Shown: positions 26,642 through 36,303, numbered from the stretch's first letter. The stretch: DNA of 64,000 nucleotides from Piromyces finnis (GCA_002104945.1 MCFH01000008.1:674501-738500), one strand, 5' to 3'. A program made the numbers and translations. The notes: a model not told the origin generated them from the letters alone.

Positions 26642-27904
26642 TCATGGGACAAAATTATGATCTCCATTGGTTGCGCTGGCCCTCCTGGCCTGTCTTACTG
26701 TTTCTTCAGCATTGACGCTCTTGGATGTTGCTTCAAACCTTATGAACATTGACCATTGCTGGCCAATAGCAAAAGACATGATTTTGGTTAGAAGTTCCGC
26801 GGTTACCGTCAAGAATGGTGTTCCTTCGTTAGTGCCAGATTGAATCTGACACTTGCAAAGTTCTTTCCATTCCCTTGAATTGTAATTGATATTGTTAAAA
26901 CTTCTTCCCCCAAGAAGGAATTTAAATATTTTACTGCACACACTAGAATAATCATACACATTAATATTCACCGGATTATTAGAACTATTACTATCATTAA
27001 CTAAATTACTATCTAAATTAGAATTATTATCTTCACTATTGCTATCATTACTAATATTATTATTTCTATTACTACTATTGTTATTATTACTATTGTTACT
27101 ATTACTATTGTAATTATTATTACTACTATTGTTACTATCTCTCTTTTCGTGATTCCACCCATTGGTGTTCCAACTAAGACAAAAAGAAAAGTTATCAGGC
27201 TTGTTGAATGAGGAAGAATCGTTGCTATTATTATTATTATTATTATTAAAGTCATCATTATTAATGGATGATGCATCAGAGGAATAAGTAGAACTATTAC
27301 TAGATGGCTGTGAAACTGAAGAACTATCAACTATTGAACTGTTATCAGAGTTGATAGAACTATTAGAATTAATTGTTGAATGTTGAGATTGAAATTGTGT
27401 TTGCTGTAGATCTGGAATATTTTCATGATGGGAAACTTGTTGAAGGTCTTGTTGAAGATCTTGTTGAAGATCGGATTGTAGATGAGATTGTTGAACTGAT
27501 TGTTGAATTGATTGTTGAATAGAATGTTGATGTTTATTAGAAACAAAAATTTTACGTTTGAGTGTGGAAAAAGTGTATTTGTGATTCCTTCTACTACGAG
27601 CTGAAAAGGAAATTGAGGTAACTGAAAGTTTCTTTTTTAACATGTGTAAAATTTTAATACAATCTTTCGATGAACCATGAACCTTGACTAAGAAAAAGTG
27701 ATCATTGAGAGTCTGGAAATATTTAACACTAATAACTGAATTAAATTTATCTTCTAGAATAACCTCGAGTTTTTCCCATAGCATATTTACTGACCATGAT
27801 CGAATACTACGGATAAAGAAGGAGCGAATATCATCTAAGGGTATACCATAAGACCGGGTACCACGTCTGATATAATTCTTATCTTTAATATAAAGGACTG
27901 ACAT
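26642..27904 (-). CDS. ORF of the deleted LINE: N-terminal domain fused to C-terminal domain, no RT
   Basis: 420 residues, uninterrupted. Residues 1-120 match the N-terminal part of the LINE ORF at 32656-33414 (shared pattern RRG-x-R, SWS, FFLVKV-x-G, and ending KKL). Gln-rich (about 125-170) and Ser/Asn-rich (170-330) stretches follow. In their midst is the endonuclease start CLSWNTNGWNHEKRDS, equal to CWNINGWNPEKKDG in the full element. The sequence then jumps to IFKFLLGG..., which matches the extreme C-terminal domain of the full LINE (IFTFLLGG, then A-x-FLTK, DRF-like). The catalytic endonuclease and the RT are absent, about 900 residues, yet the frame is open. It may be a trans-mobilised derivative or an exapted gene. 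The sequence alone cannot decide. Confidence 0.75.
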   Translation of the reverse strand: MSVLYIKDKNYIRRGTRSYGIPLDDIRSFFIRSIRSWSVNMLWEKLEVILEDKFNSVISVKYFQTLNDHFFLVKVHGSSKDCIKILHMLKKKLSVTSISFSARSRRNHKYTFSTLKRKIFVSNKHQHSIQQSIQQSVQQSHLQSDLQQDLQQDLQQVSHHENIPDLQQTQFQSQHSTINSNSSINSDNSSIVDSSSVSQPSSNSSTYSSDASSINNDDFNNNNNNNSNDSSSFNKPDNFSFCLSWNTNGWNHEKRDSNNSSNNNYNSNSNNSNNNNSSNRNNNISNDSNSEDNNSNLDSNLVNDSNSSNNPVNINVYDYSSVCSKIFKFLLGGRSFNNINYNSREWKELCKCQIQSGTNEGTPFLTVTAELLTKIMSFAIGQQWSMFIRFEATSKSVNAEETVRQARRASATNGDHNFVP

Positions 27905-28505
27905 GATAATTAATTCTAATTAAAAAATATTGAATATAAAATAAATACTAATAAAAATTATAAATATAACGTATATGGAAAAAAATCTGTCTCTCTCTCT
28001 CTTCTTAAAAGTACTGGATAGTACAAAAATTGTTACGATGCTTTGTTTAAAGTTTCTTTTTTTTTTTTTTGAATTCTAGTTGTAAATTTTCTTTAAAAAT
28101 TCTAGTTTTGGTTTGTTGTTAGTAAATTCGATTCGCTTTTTAACACTAAAATTGTTTGACTTTACTTTTCATTAAATATTTAAATTGGTAAAAAATTTGA
28201 ATCAAGAATGTCGACACTAGAGAGCTTGTGAATAGTATTTTTACATGATGTAGAGTGAATCAGTCTCTTACAAGAAACAATACAACAATAGCTACATGAA
28301 TATAAAAATACAATGCAAATGCTAAAGTTGACTACATTGGATTCTTACAAGAGAAGAGTAGTACTACATGAATACATGAATAAAAGAAAAAATACAGCAA
28401 CAAAATGTATTACTCTTCTAATTAAATACTATACAAACCTACCTGAATATCAAACATTCAACTTATTCATCAAATACTTAAATTCGATGGATAAATGTTT
28501 TTTAA

Positions 28506-28678
28506 TCGCTCAGTACCATGAGCTTAGTCCTAATAATATTTCCAAATAAAGACTAACCAAGCATCTATTGCGCAATACTTGGATTTAATTCTTTCTACTC
28601 TCTCAGTACCATGAGCGTGAGTAGAGCCCCTTGGGAAACTCCATTTATTAAATAAGTGAAGGCACGTTCCTAAGGGGG
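28506..28678 (-). repeat. LINE 5'-UTR monomer A (173 bp)
   Basis: 173 bp, aligned without gaps to 34645-34817 with about nine mismatches. It contains two copies of the inverted-repeat motif ctcagtaccatgagc, at 28509-28523 and 28602-28616. It lies about 600 bp upstream of the deleted LINE ORF and is the second of two tandem monomers there. Confidence 0.85.
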
Positions 28679-28754
28679 TTCCATCAATACTAATATCTTG
28701 GTTGATATCCCATTCATCAAGCATAGGAAGTGAAAAACACTTATTCGATTTTAT

Positions 28755-28884
28755 AGTAAAGACTGACCAAATATCCATTGCGCAATGCTTTGATTTATTT
28801 CTACTCGTTCAGCACTATGAGCATGAGTAGAGCTCCTTGAGAAACTTCATTTATTAAAATATATAAAAGTACGTTCCCAAGGGG
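28755..28884 (-). repeat. LINE 5'-UTR monomer B (diverged, partial)
   Basis: Matches the right three quarters of monomer A (taaagactgacca, ccattgcgcaat, actatgagcatgagtaga, cgttcccaagggg). It is diverged and carries one variant of the inverted-repeat motif at 28808-28822. Its period to monomer A is roughly 206 bp. It forms the 5' end of the deleted LINE. Confidence 0.7.
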
Positions 28885-28994
28885 ATTAAAGAATTAGAAT
28901 AGATAATCAAAATCTTAAATTTAAGTGGTGTTTAGTAGGACAAATAAGTATAATACTATTTGAATTAGAAAGTTTGAAATTGGAGGTTTGCGAA

Positions 28995-29002
28995 TTAAAT
29001 AA

Positions 29003-29008
<6 letters not shown>
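28995..29008. repeat. Target-site duplication, left copy, of the full-length LINE
   Basis: ttaaataataaaat, repeated exactly at 34818-34831. It directly abuts the poly(T) (element poly(A)) at 29009. Confidence 0.85.
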
Positions 29009-29064
<56 letters not shown>

Positions 29065-29111
29065 CTAGGAAGAGAATACACATCTTTTATTTATTTATTT
29101 AATTTGAGATA

Positions 29112-32100
29112 TTACATAACATTAGGTGATAATACATATTGATATTGATATAATAAATAATAAATAAAAATAATAAAATATATATAAATAAAATTATAAA
29201 TATAAAATAATATAAAATAATTATTTAAGTTGCATAAAAGTTCAATGAACTCTGCAATTTGTACTGTGTGGGATTGGTCCCTACCTAATAAATTAAATGA
29301 AATAAAAAAAAGAAGTAACATCAGGTATGATAGTGTGGTGTCCACTAAACTCTCCCATGAGTTCATAATGTTTTCATTCGAATTTGAGGAAATACTAACA
29401 TTGAACCCTGTGTACGGAACATTGGAAATGTTCCTTTGCCATATCGGTACGACGTCGGCGTTCTTGATTACGTTAGGTGTCTTACTAAACCTATCAAAAA
29501 GTAGCTTCATAGAGCTACTAATGATAGGGATTGTTTTAGTAAGAAAAGCCGCGAGACCCTCTACATATGGAACATGAGACCCCGATGAACTGTAAAGCTG
29601 TTCATTCAAATGTCTTTGTTCCGCCTTATCGATTTGTAGCTCATCATAAGCTAAAGTTCCACCAAGAAGGAACGTAAAAATATAGTTATAAATTATTTTT
29701 CTTACTTCCGTTTCGGGGAGTAAGTATGTGATGAATTGATTCTTATATTTATTGTAAAAAAGGGTAAAAAGATCGTCAAGAAAGCTAAGTGAAGAAGCTC
29801 TGTATTCAGAGAATGCAGAACATTCTAATATCCAATGGTAAAAAGATTGTTCGTCATATCCGCAACATGGACAGACACGAGGGCAGTCAGGAGTAACTCT
29901 ATTACTAGCAATAGCAATTCGGGTAGTATTTTCATAACCGCATCGAATACGAATAATCCAGGTAATTCCTAAATTTAAGTGAGGTTTGTTGAGACCGATA
30001 TGCATTAGGCGATTTGAATTAAGGAATTTGTTGTTAGTATATCTGAGGGCTTTACTTCCATTATTTAGGCTACTATTATTCCAATAATATTCTCTAATAT
30101 CTTTAGTACTTTTAATATTTATTTTCATAAGCTTCTTATGTAGTGAACAAGATTCTTTGGCCCAAGAGTAATGAGACATGGGAGGAATAGATCGGACGAG
30201 ATTTTTAATTATACAATTTGATTTTCTCCATTTAACAAAGCATTTCACTTGTTGCGCAGCACAAATACCTGAAAGGGTAGGGATCTTCATATCTCTTGTA
30301 AGAGCATACAGACTAATAAATGAATTTCGTTCAAAAACAAAATCTTTGTTATTAAAACTTTTATTGTGAAAGCTATTGGCACTCCATAAAACAGCAGTAT
30401 TGATAAGAGATTGGACTCTTCTAGTTCTATTTTTGTTGGAACCAAGCAAAGGAGCATAATAAGAGACTTTGCTTAAAATATAAGAATGAATTACTATGTT
30501 TTTTAAGCCAATAGGAACACAATTGTTGGTGAGGAAGTTCTTAAAAGAGAATAAAGATTTCTGAACTTTTTTGTACATATTAGACAGAATAGGAGTCAGA
30601 GAAAGATCTTCGTCGAATGGGATTCCAAGATAAGTATAGCAAGAAACCTTTGGAATCGAGTACATACTGATGTAAAATGTTGGGTCGACATAACTAGGGG
30701 ATCTATTAAAGTTGATAGGTTTAACAACAATAGTTGCACATTTATTTATTCCAAAAGACATTTCATTTAGATTAGCCCAATCAAGGACTAGATTGAGCAT
30801 CTTTTGAAGGTTCTTCTTACTAGGAGCAATCAAAACAATGTCATCAGCGAAAAGGCCACCACAACAACGTTTATTACCTAAGCTAACTCCAAGCCTTTCA
30901 CATTTATTTAAAATATCATTGATAAAGAGGTTAAACAGTATAGGAGAAAGAGGACATCCTTGTCTTACACCACGGTTTATAGGGAATTCATTGGAAAGCA
31001 TATCCAAGAAACGTGCACGAGCTTTAGAGGTAGAGTAGAGATTATTGAGAAAATCAAAACATTTACCACGTATACCTAATTTATATAACTTTGTAAGGAT
31101 ATTAAAAATAGGAACTGAGTCGTATGCTTTTTTAAGGTCTAGAAAGGCGACATAAGTGGCTTTTCCTTTAAATTTTCTTCTTTGACAGATTTCTCTAATG
31201 GAAACAAATAAGCTAATACATTCTTCTTTATTGCGAAAACCAAATTGCTCAGGTCTTATAAAATTATGAGAAAGAGCATACTTTGAAATTCTATTAGTTA
31301 CAATTTTTGAAATGATTTTAAGACCTACATTGATGAGAGAAATACCACGATAATTATTACAGTTTGAAAGATCGCCTTTCTTTGGAATAGAAACAATGGA
31401 AGCAGAGTTCCATTTCAAAGGAAAGGAACCATTCCAGATTTTATTAAAAATTAATTTAAGACAATTTCCAGCAGACTTATGTTCTTTTTCCAGTTCTTCG
31501 TTACAAAAGAAAGCTTTGAAAAATTCAATTGGGATACCATCGGGACCTGGAGCCTTGTTATTCTTCATTGACAGAACAACATTTCTAATTTCCTCAATAG
31601 AAATGGGACCATTTATATCCCATGCTATTTGATTGATATGGTTGAATTGGAAGGCTCTTTCCCAGTAACCACGATTTAAGCTGTGATTTGTAACATCAGA
31701 TGCAAGATTTTCATAATGTTCAGCCCAACGTTTTAATTGTTCTTGAGGAGTAAATAAATCCTTGCCATTCTTGTCCTTAATAGTTGAAACATGGGAGGAC
31801 GAATAACTTGGTTTGGCAAGTTTTTTAAGGCCTTTCCAACCTTGTCTAAAGCTTTTATCAATAAAATGTTTACCGATAGAAACAATATTAGCTTTATAGA
31901 GATTGGATCTGAATTTACTCTTAACCTTTTTGATGGTATTACATAGATTTTGGTATATGGAGAACTGGTTAAGATAATTTTCCATGTCAGCGCAATCTGA
32001 AAGGGGCTTAATATTTTTGTAAGCCAGGTGTTTTTCATGTGATAAGTTTTTGATGTATTGAGGGCAATGAAATGCTGGACCTTTTAAATCTGCAGGCACA

Positions 32101-32690
32101 ATGGCTTTTATTTCTTTACCTATAGTTTTGGAAGTATCTAAAAATCTTGAAACCATATCATCAGCCGAAAGGCTATCGCAATTAGCTTCAAGCTCGGAAG
32201 CTAGAACAGCAAAGCGATTACTAGTAAGAATGTCAGAACACTTTGTGTTACAGATATGACTTGACCACTTAAAGGTCTTCTTAGGCTTTTTGAAACCATC
32301 CGAAGAGTCTTTTTTACAAGACACAAGGATCGGTTTGTGATCAGAAACATCGTGGAAAACTTCACAAACTGAAGATTTGTTTATGTGTTCTGTTATAGCT
32401 TTGTTGTATATAATATGATCAATGCATGAAGATTTAGATCCTTTTTCCCAGGTAAAATTATTATCAGTTAACTCAGCCATAGTCCAATCCGGGAAGTGTT
32501 GTGATATATAAGATTTGATTTTAATAGCTAACATATTAAAGTCTCCTACAAGGATAGCTGGGTGGTTGAATTTGTTATGCGTTGTTAACCACTTATCAAG
32601 TTCATCAAAGGCAATTAATCTAGCATCCGGCCATCTAGTTTGCGGGAAGTAAATATTACCGATGGTACATCTCTGGTTCCAAAATGACAA
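29112..32690 (-). CDS. LINE polyprotein, main part: endonuclease C-half, reverse transcriptase, Cys/His motif
   Basis: 1192-codon frame. The endonuclease second half shows GDFNM at about residues 49-53 and the SDH catalytic triplet at about 116-118. RT follows from about 360: NNKAPGPDGIPIEF, the IPKKGD...NYRGISL block, motif A FLDLKKAYD (about 516-524), RQGCPLSPILFNLF (about 576-589) and motif C FADDIVLI (about 614-621). A Cys/His motif C-x2-C-x8-H-x4-C lies at about 940-957. The C-terminal domain has FLLGG. The start codon shown is only the first ATG after a frameshift; the true protein begins in the frame at 33414. The last residues are low-complexity Ile/Tyr from the 3' end. It performs target-primed reverse transcription in this family. 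Confidence 0.9.
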   Translation of the reverse strand: MSFWNQRCTIGNIYFPQTRWPDARLIAFDELDKWLTTHNKFNHPAILVGDFNMLAIKIKSYISQHFPDWTMAELTDNNFTWEKGSKSSCIDHIIYNKAITEHINKSSVCEVFHDVSDHKPILVSCKKDSSDGFKKPKKTFKWSSHICNTKCSDILTSNRFAVLASELEANCDSLSADDMVSRFLDTSKTIGKEIKAIVPADLKGPAFHCPQYIKNLSHEKHLAYKNIKPLSDCADMENYLNQFSIYQNLCNTIKKVKSKFRSNLYKANIVSIGKHFIDKSFRQGWKGLKKLAKPSYSSSHVSTIKDKNGKDLFTPQEQLKRWAEHYENLASDVTNHSLNRGYWERAFQFNHINQIAWDINGPISIEEIRNVVLSMKNNKAPGPDGIPIEFFKAFFCNEELEKEHKSAGNCLKLIFNKIWNGSFPLKWNSASIVSIPKKGDLSNCNNYRGISLINVGLKIISKIVTNRISKYALSHNFIRPEQFGFRNKEECISLFVSIREICQRRKFKGKATYVAFLDLKKAYDSVPIFNILTKLYKLGIRGKCFDFLNNLYSTSKARARFLDMLSNEFPINRGVRQGCPLSPILFNLFINDILNKCERLGVSLGNKRCCGGLFADDIVLIAPSKKNLQKMLNLVLDWANLNEMSFGINKCATIVVKPINFNRSPSYVDPTFYISMYSIPKVSCYTYLGIPFDEDLSLTPILSNMYKKVQKSLFSFKNFLTNNCVPIGLKNIVIHSYILSKVSYYAPLLGSNKNRTRRVQSLINTAVLWSANSFHNKSFNNKDFVFERNSFISLYALTRDMKIPTLSGICAAQQVKCFVKWRKSNCIIKNLVRSIPPMSHYSWAKESCSLHKKLMKINIKSTKDIREYYWNNSSLNNGSKALRYTNNKFLNSNRLMHIGLNKPHLNLGITWIIRIRCGYENTTRIAIASNRVTPDCPRVCPCCGYDEQSFYHWILECSAFSEYRASSLSFLDDLFTLFYNKYKNQFITYLLPETEVRKIIYNYIFTFLLGGTLAYDELQIDKAEQRHLNEQLYSSSGSHVPYVEGLAAFLTKTIPIISSSMKLLFDRFSKTPNVIKNADVVPIWQRNISNVPYTGFNVSISSNSNENIMNSWESLVDTTLSYLMLLLFFISFNLLGRDQSHTVQIAEFIELLCNLNNYFILFYIYNFIYIYFIIFIYYLLYQYQYVLSPNVM

Positions 32691-33414
32691 TCAATATTGT
32701 AACTGAAATGATGTACTTATATAGAAGAGGTTCAGGAGTAAAGGAACAAGAGTTATGAACACCAATGTAAAGCCCTCTCATGCCTGGAACTTTAGGATTA
32801 GCACGTCTGTGTACTGGTTTATAGTTCGGTAGGCATGGGGAGGAAATTGCATTACCACAGAGGAATTGGCTGTTACCTACTTCTTGAAGACAGACACATA
32901 CAGGTTTGAAAACAGAGATTGAGTATAAAACACCGTCCTTTTTCTCCGGGTTCCAACCATTGATGTTCCAACAAGTACATAAGTTGAAAAAGGAAGCATT
33001 AGAGCTTAGATGACTAAAATAGAAATCGTCAGAGAGTGGACCAGTAGTAGATTTGATAGATCGTTTGTTTTTGTATGATCTATTGTTTTTGAGCTTATCA
33101 ATGAATTTCCAAGATATTTTACTAGAGATTGGGAGTTTTTTAGAAAGTGAGTGTATAAGTAACATGGCTTTAAGCGGGCATTTTCCATTGACTTTTAGAA
33201 TGAAATAGGTACCGAGTGATTGTGAATATTTTTTGGTGAGGGATTGAAGAATATCATTGAAAGGTTGAATGTCCTTTAAAAGAAATTCCATTAGTCGTTG
33301 TTTGGACCATGAACTAAGATCATGGATAAAAATTAGATATGATTTATTGGAGTTAGATCCGAAGAAACGAAGACCACGTCGTAAGGTAGGTACAGTACAA
33401 TTGGTATTGTTCAT
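32656..33414 (-). CDS. LINE polyprotein, N-terminal part: RNA-binding-like domain and endonuclease N-half (frameshifted from the rest)
   Basis: 252 codons. Residues 1-110 are basic and match the N-terminus of the deleted LINE ORF. The APE-type endonuclease starts at CWNINGWNPEKK (about 148) with CVCLQEVG (catalytic Glu, about 173-180). After ISVTI the frame runs out as IVILEPEMYHR, while the endonuclease continues as SFWNQRC in the next frame (ORF ending at 29112). The two frames overlap at 32656-32690. One extra base near 32687-32700 explains this. It could be an inactivating mutation, an assembly error or, less likely, recoding. Confidence 0.85.
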   Translation of the reverse strand: MNNTNCTVPTLRRGLRFFGSNSNKSYLIFIHDLSSWSKQRLMEFLLKDIQPFNDILQSLTKKYSQSLGTYFILKVNGKCPLKAMLLIHSLSKKLPISSKISWKFIDKLKNNRSYKNKRSIKSTTGPLSDDFYFSHLSSNASFFNLCTCWNINGWNPEKKDGVLYSISVFKPVCVCLQEVGNSQFLCGNAISSPCLPNYKPVHRRANPKVPGMRGLYIGVHNSCSFTPEPLLYKYIISVTILIVILEPEMYHR

Positions 33415-34644
33415 TTTGAAAGAACTTCTTATGACAATAGATATTAATAATTTGAAGTATTGATATAATGATATAAATAAGATAATGAATAAAATATATT
33501 GTAAAATAAAAATAATATTAGTAAAGACGGATATATTATATAGCTAGTGGATTATTTGTCAAACAATATTTTAAATTTTATAACTGGAAAAGTGGCTAAG
33601 TTGTTGACAAACTTAGTTCTAACTCTACTGAAGACTTTAAACGGGAAAATAAATTTTGAATATCTATCACTTTGGATTTCTGTATTATAACTGTATTTTG
33701 AAAGCTCTTTATATTTATAAGAATTGTATAATTTATTGGATGATTATTGTATTGTGTTGATTCTGATTGTTGAAATTGAACATTCATTTAGGTTGTTTAT
33801 GTTGTAAGGTAGAGAGATAATAAGAGTGAAAAGTTGTTATATCAAAAATAATGGAAAAAGTTGAAGAATTTTGGGTAAACATAATAAAATTTTTTTTTTT
33901 TTTTTAAAGATAAAATTGAAACAAGAGTAGTATTTACAATATAAAAATAGAATACTCGATTTTCCAGGATAGAAGCTTTGATAATAAAAGTATTAAAAAA
34001 AGGTGTTAATACTTACCATAATAGTCCATAATAAACCTAATTAAGTTATACAAATATATAAATATGCATATAATATAAAGTATAAGAAATATATATATAT
34101 ATATAGAAAAGAGATAGAAAAAGTATACAAAGGAATGTTAGTAGAAAAGAGATTCCTTGGAAAATCTAGAGTTACAAAAAATAAGAAATAAAAAAGATAT
34201 TACTAGAATCATATAAAATCATAAAGGAAAAATAAAAAAGCCGCGCCCCTCGAAAATAATAAAAATAGAAAAAAAAAATAAAAGATTAAATATGATTATA
34301 GTAATGAAAGCCGCACCCCACACGAAACTCAAGAATAAATGAAAGGAATAACAAACTAACTGAAAAAACAAAACTATCTGACTAATCAACATATAAAGAA
34401 TAAAAAAGGAATAAAAGAACAAAGAGAATAAGTAGTAAACTGGGATAACAAATTATCGATGAAAGCTAAAATAAAAAATGAAATCAAGAAATATTCAAAA
34501 TCAGTATTTAATACTACCGAATCAAACAATTTTAAGTTTAAAATAATATGTTATAAAGGTTGTTAAAGCAACTACTATCTAAAATAAGTTGAAGGTGTAA
34601 GGGATATATGATATAACAACTAACACTCAAATTATCGACTCTGT
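33415..34644 (-). other. LINE 5' UTR downstream of the first monomer
   Basis: About 1.2 kb between the 5' monomer and the ORF. It has two short GC-rich islands (gccgcgcccctcg near 34241 and gccgcaccccacacg near 34310) in AT-rich DNA and a T run near 33891. Short frames here are not conserved in the other LINE and look random. Confidence 0.6.
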
Positions 34645-34817
34645 TCGCTCAGTACCATGAGCTTAGTCCTAATAATATTTCCAAATAAAGACTAACCAAG
34701 CATCCATTGCGCAATACTTGGATTTAATTCTTTCTACTCTCTCAGTACCATGAGCATGAGTAGACCCCCTTGAGAAACTACATTTATTAAATAAATGAAG
34801 GCACGTACCCAAGAGGG
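34645..34817 (-). repeat. LINE 5'-UTR monomer C (173 bp) at the element 5' end
   Basis: Exactly the first 173 bp of the full-length LINE. It is about 95% identical to monomer A. It carries ctcagtaccatgagc at 34648-34662 and 34741-34755. Likely contains promoter sequences, by analogy with monomer promoters of other LINEs. Confidence 0.85.
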
Positions 34818-34831
34818 TTAAATAATAAAAT
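34818..34831. repeat. Target-site duplication, right copy, of the full-length LINE
   Basis: ttaaataataaaat, identical to 28995-29008. It fixes the 5' boundary of the element. Confidence 0.85.
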
Positions 34832-35313
34832 GATTTAAATAATAATATTAAATTATGTGTTATAATTACACTGCATATTCAAACATTAATGATAATAATA
34901 ATATATAAATAATAAAATAATGTTTTTATTTTTTAATTATAAAAATACTTTATTATTAAAATATAATCTATAAGTAGATTTATAATATATCTTTGATAAA
35001 TTGATATTTTTTTATTAAAACAATTATTTCTATTTTAATTTTACAATAATAAATTTTAATATTTAATTTTTTTTTTTTTATATTTTATTATTTATTTTTT
35101 ATTTTATTTTTTTTTTTTTTAATTTTATTTTTAATGTTTTTTATTTTTTATTTACTTTTTTTTTTATTTTCATTATTCTATTTTAATTATTATTACTTTT
35201 TTATTTTCTAATTACAAATATTTAATATTACTATTGATAAATAGTATTATTAAAAATTTTATATAAAATAAAAAAATTAAAAAAATTGCATTTTAAAAAG
35301 ATGATTTATTAAT
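34832..35313. other. Intergenic, between LINE and secreted-protein gene
   Basis: T-rich DNA holding the 3' flank of the minus-strand secreted-protein gene. No other feature is seen. Confidence 0.55.
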
Positions 35314-36303
35314 TTAGAATAAGAGGGTGAGAGCCATAGCTGAGGCAGCAAGAGTAATTTTAGAAACAGTAGTAGTAGTAGAATCAGAAGAGAATATTCC
35401 AGTAACACCATCCTTAGCCTTATCAATAAAATTCTTTTCTGGCTTTTCAGCAGATTTAACCATGTCGGCGTTTTCATTCTTACCGTCACAAATTAAGTTT
35501 TCTTTATTAACGAAAAGACCTTTAGCGATTTTACATACAGATTCATCATAATTTTCATTGTCCTTAAGGTTAATAGCGTAAGCATAGCATGCGCAAGCAG
35601 CCTTAGAGTCAATGGTTTGTTCACCTTCAATTTTAGTAGTAGTAGTTTGGAATTTCATCATATGAACACCACAATATTGATTATCAACATACTTTGAACA
35701 TTGGAAACTAGTAGCGTATTCTAAAGAATTGAGCATTAATTCAATAATAGAAATAGCTTTTTTATCATCATCAGAAGAAAGACAATCATTTTTAGCATTA
35801 CTTGGAAGAACGTTTCCATAACATTCTGGTTTATCACAGAATTTAGTGACATCAAATGGTTCAGCAATAAAGCTGTTAATACAATCATTAGCACCCTTGA
35901 ATTCTTTAGTTTCCATGTAAGCATCAATGGCCTTAGCACATTTTTCACTAACATTTAATCCACTTAAGCTGTTGGTAAAAGAATCAACAACATCTTCAAA
36001 ACTGGTGAATTTAGCTTGAGTAGAAGATTCCTTGTCAACAGCAATCCACATAGAATTTATAACAGGTGTAGTAAGACCACTTAAGGTACTATCATTACCA
36101 CCAAAAACCTTGTCAATTAAACCCTTAGTACTATCGTAAGCATCAGTAGCTTTATTGTAGGCATCCTTAATACCGTTAAAAGCATCTTTAATATCATCAG
36201 CACCAATTAAATTTTTGATTCCGCTTAATAAATCATCTTTAGCATTAACTTTATTGATAGCAGCTAAAGAAGCGATACTTAAAATGCAATTAATAAATTT
36301 CAT
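35314..36303 (-). CDS. Cys-rich secreted protein, probably GPI-anchored, paralog 1
   Basis: 329 residues, intronless; family not recognised. It has an N-terminal signal peptide (MKFINCILSIASLAAINKVNA). A helical acidic/Lys segment follows (about 22-70), then a domain with 11 cysteines, ten of them shared with the paralog at 37555-38514. Shared blocks include VINSMW, FEDVV, NDC-x-SS-x-DDK, FQCSKY, YCG, EGEQT, KAACACYAY and LIC-x-G. The C-terminus has a spacer (KDGVTGIFSSDSTT) and ends in a hydrophobic tail (ITLAASAMALTLLF), as for GPI attachment near the Ser/Asp cluster. It should be at the cell surface or in the wall. Codons are cleaner and less Asn/Lys-biased than neighbouring genes. It is transcribed divergently from its paralog. 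Confidence 0.88.
   Translation of the reverse strand: MKFINCILSIASLAAINKVNAKDDLLSGIKNLIGADDIKDAFNGIKDAYNKATDAYDSTKGLIDKVFGGNDSTLSGLTTPVINSMWIAVDKESSTQAKFTSFEDVVDSFTNSLSGLNVSEKCAKAIDAYMETKEFKGANDCINSFIAEPFDVTKFCDKPECYGNVLPSNAKNDCLSSDDDKKAISIIELMLNSLEYATSFQCSKYVDNQYCGVHMMKFQTTTTKIEGEQTIDSKAACACYAYAINLKDNENYDESVCKIAKGLFVNKENLICDGKNENADMVKSAEKPEKNFIDKAKDGVTGIFSSDSTTTTVSKITLAASAMALTLLF

Larger units (their letters stand above)
26384..28884 (-). mobile_element. Internally deleted, non-autonomous LINE (about 2.5 kb)
   Basis: The element reads on the minus strand. Its 5' end is near 28884, marked by the same 5'-terminal type (ccccttgggaacgtac) as the full-length LINE. It has two 5'-UTR monomers (28755-28884 and 28506-28678), one ORF (26642-27904), a 240-bp 3' UTR and a 17-base poly(A) at 26400-26384. 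It lacks nearly all endonuclease and all reverse transcriptase sequence. No target-site duplication was found, so the ends may be rearranged or one flank lost. Confidence 0.7.
29009..34817 (-). mobile_element. Full-length APE-type LINE (non-LTR retrotransposon), 5.8 kb
   Basis: Bounded by a 14-bp target-site duplication and ending in a poly(A) of about 53 bases (T run 29009-29061). On the minus strand it has a 1.4-kb 5' UTR starting with a 173-bp repeat monomer, an ORF with N-terminal domain, AP-like endonuclease, reverse transcriptase and a C-terminal Cys/His motif, and a 3' UTR of about 50 bp. The reading frame is broken once, in the endonuclease. The intact duplication and long poly(A) point to a recent insertion. 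No RNase H or separate gag-like ORF is seen. Clade placement (L1 or Tad-like) needs a tree. Confidence 0.92.

Noticed and set aside
28313..28549. 78-codon plus-strand ORF
   Set aside because: Lies in the LINE 5' UTR and overlaps the repeat monomer; no similarity to any protein seen.
29230..32038. Plus-strand and other-frame ORFs of 60-115 codons across the LINE
   Set aside because: They are antisense or out-of-frame shadows of the reverse-transcriptase ORF.
28506..34817. Direct repeats at 28506-28678 and 34645-34817 flanking an RT gene, like LTRs
   Set aside because: The right copy is inside the LINE, exactly at its 5' end, while the left copy lies outside the poly(A) and the target-site duplication and belongs to the next element. 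The RT is of LINE type and there is no integrase or protease.
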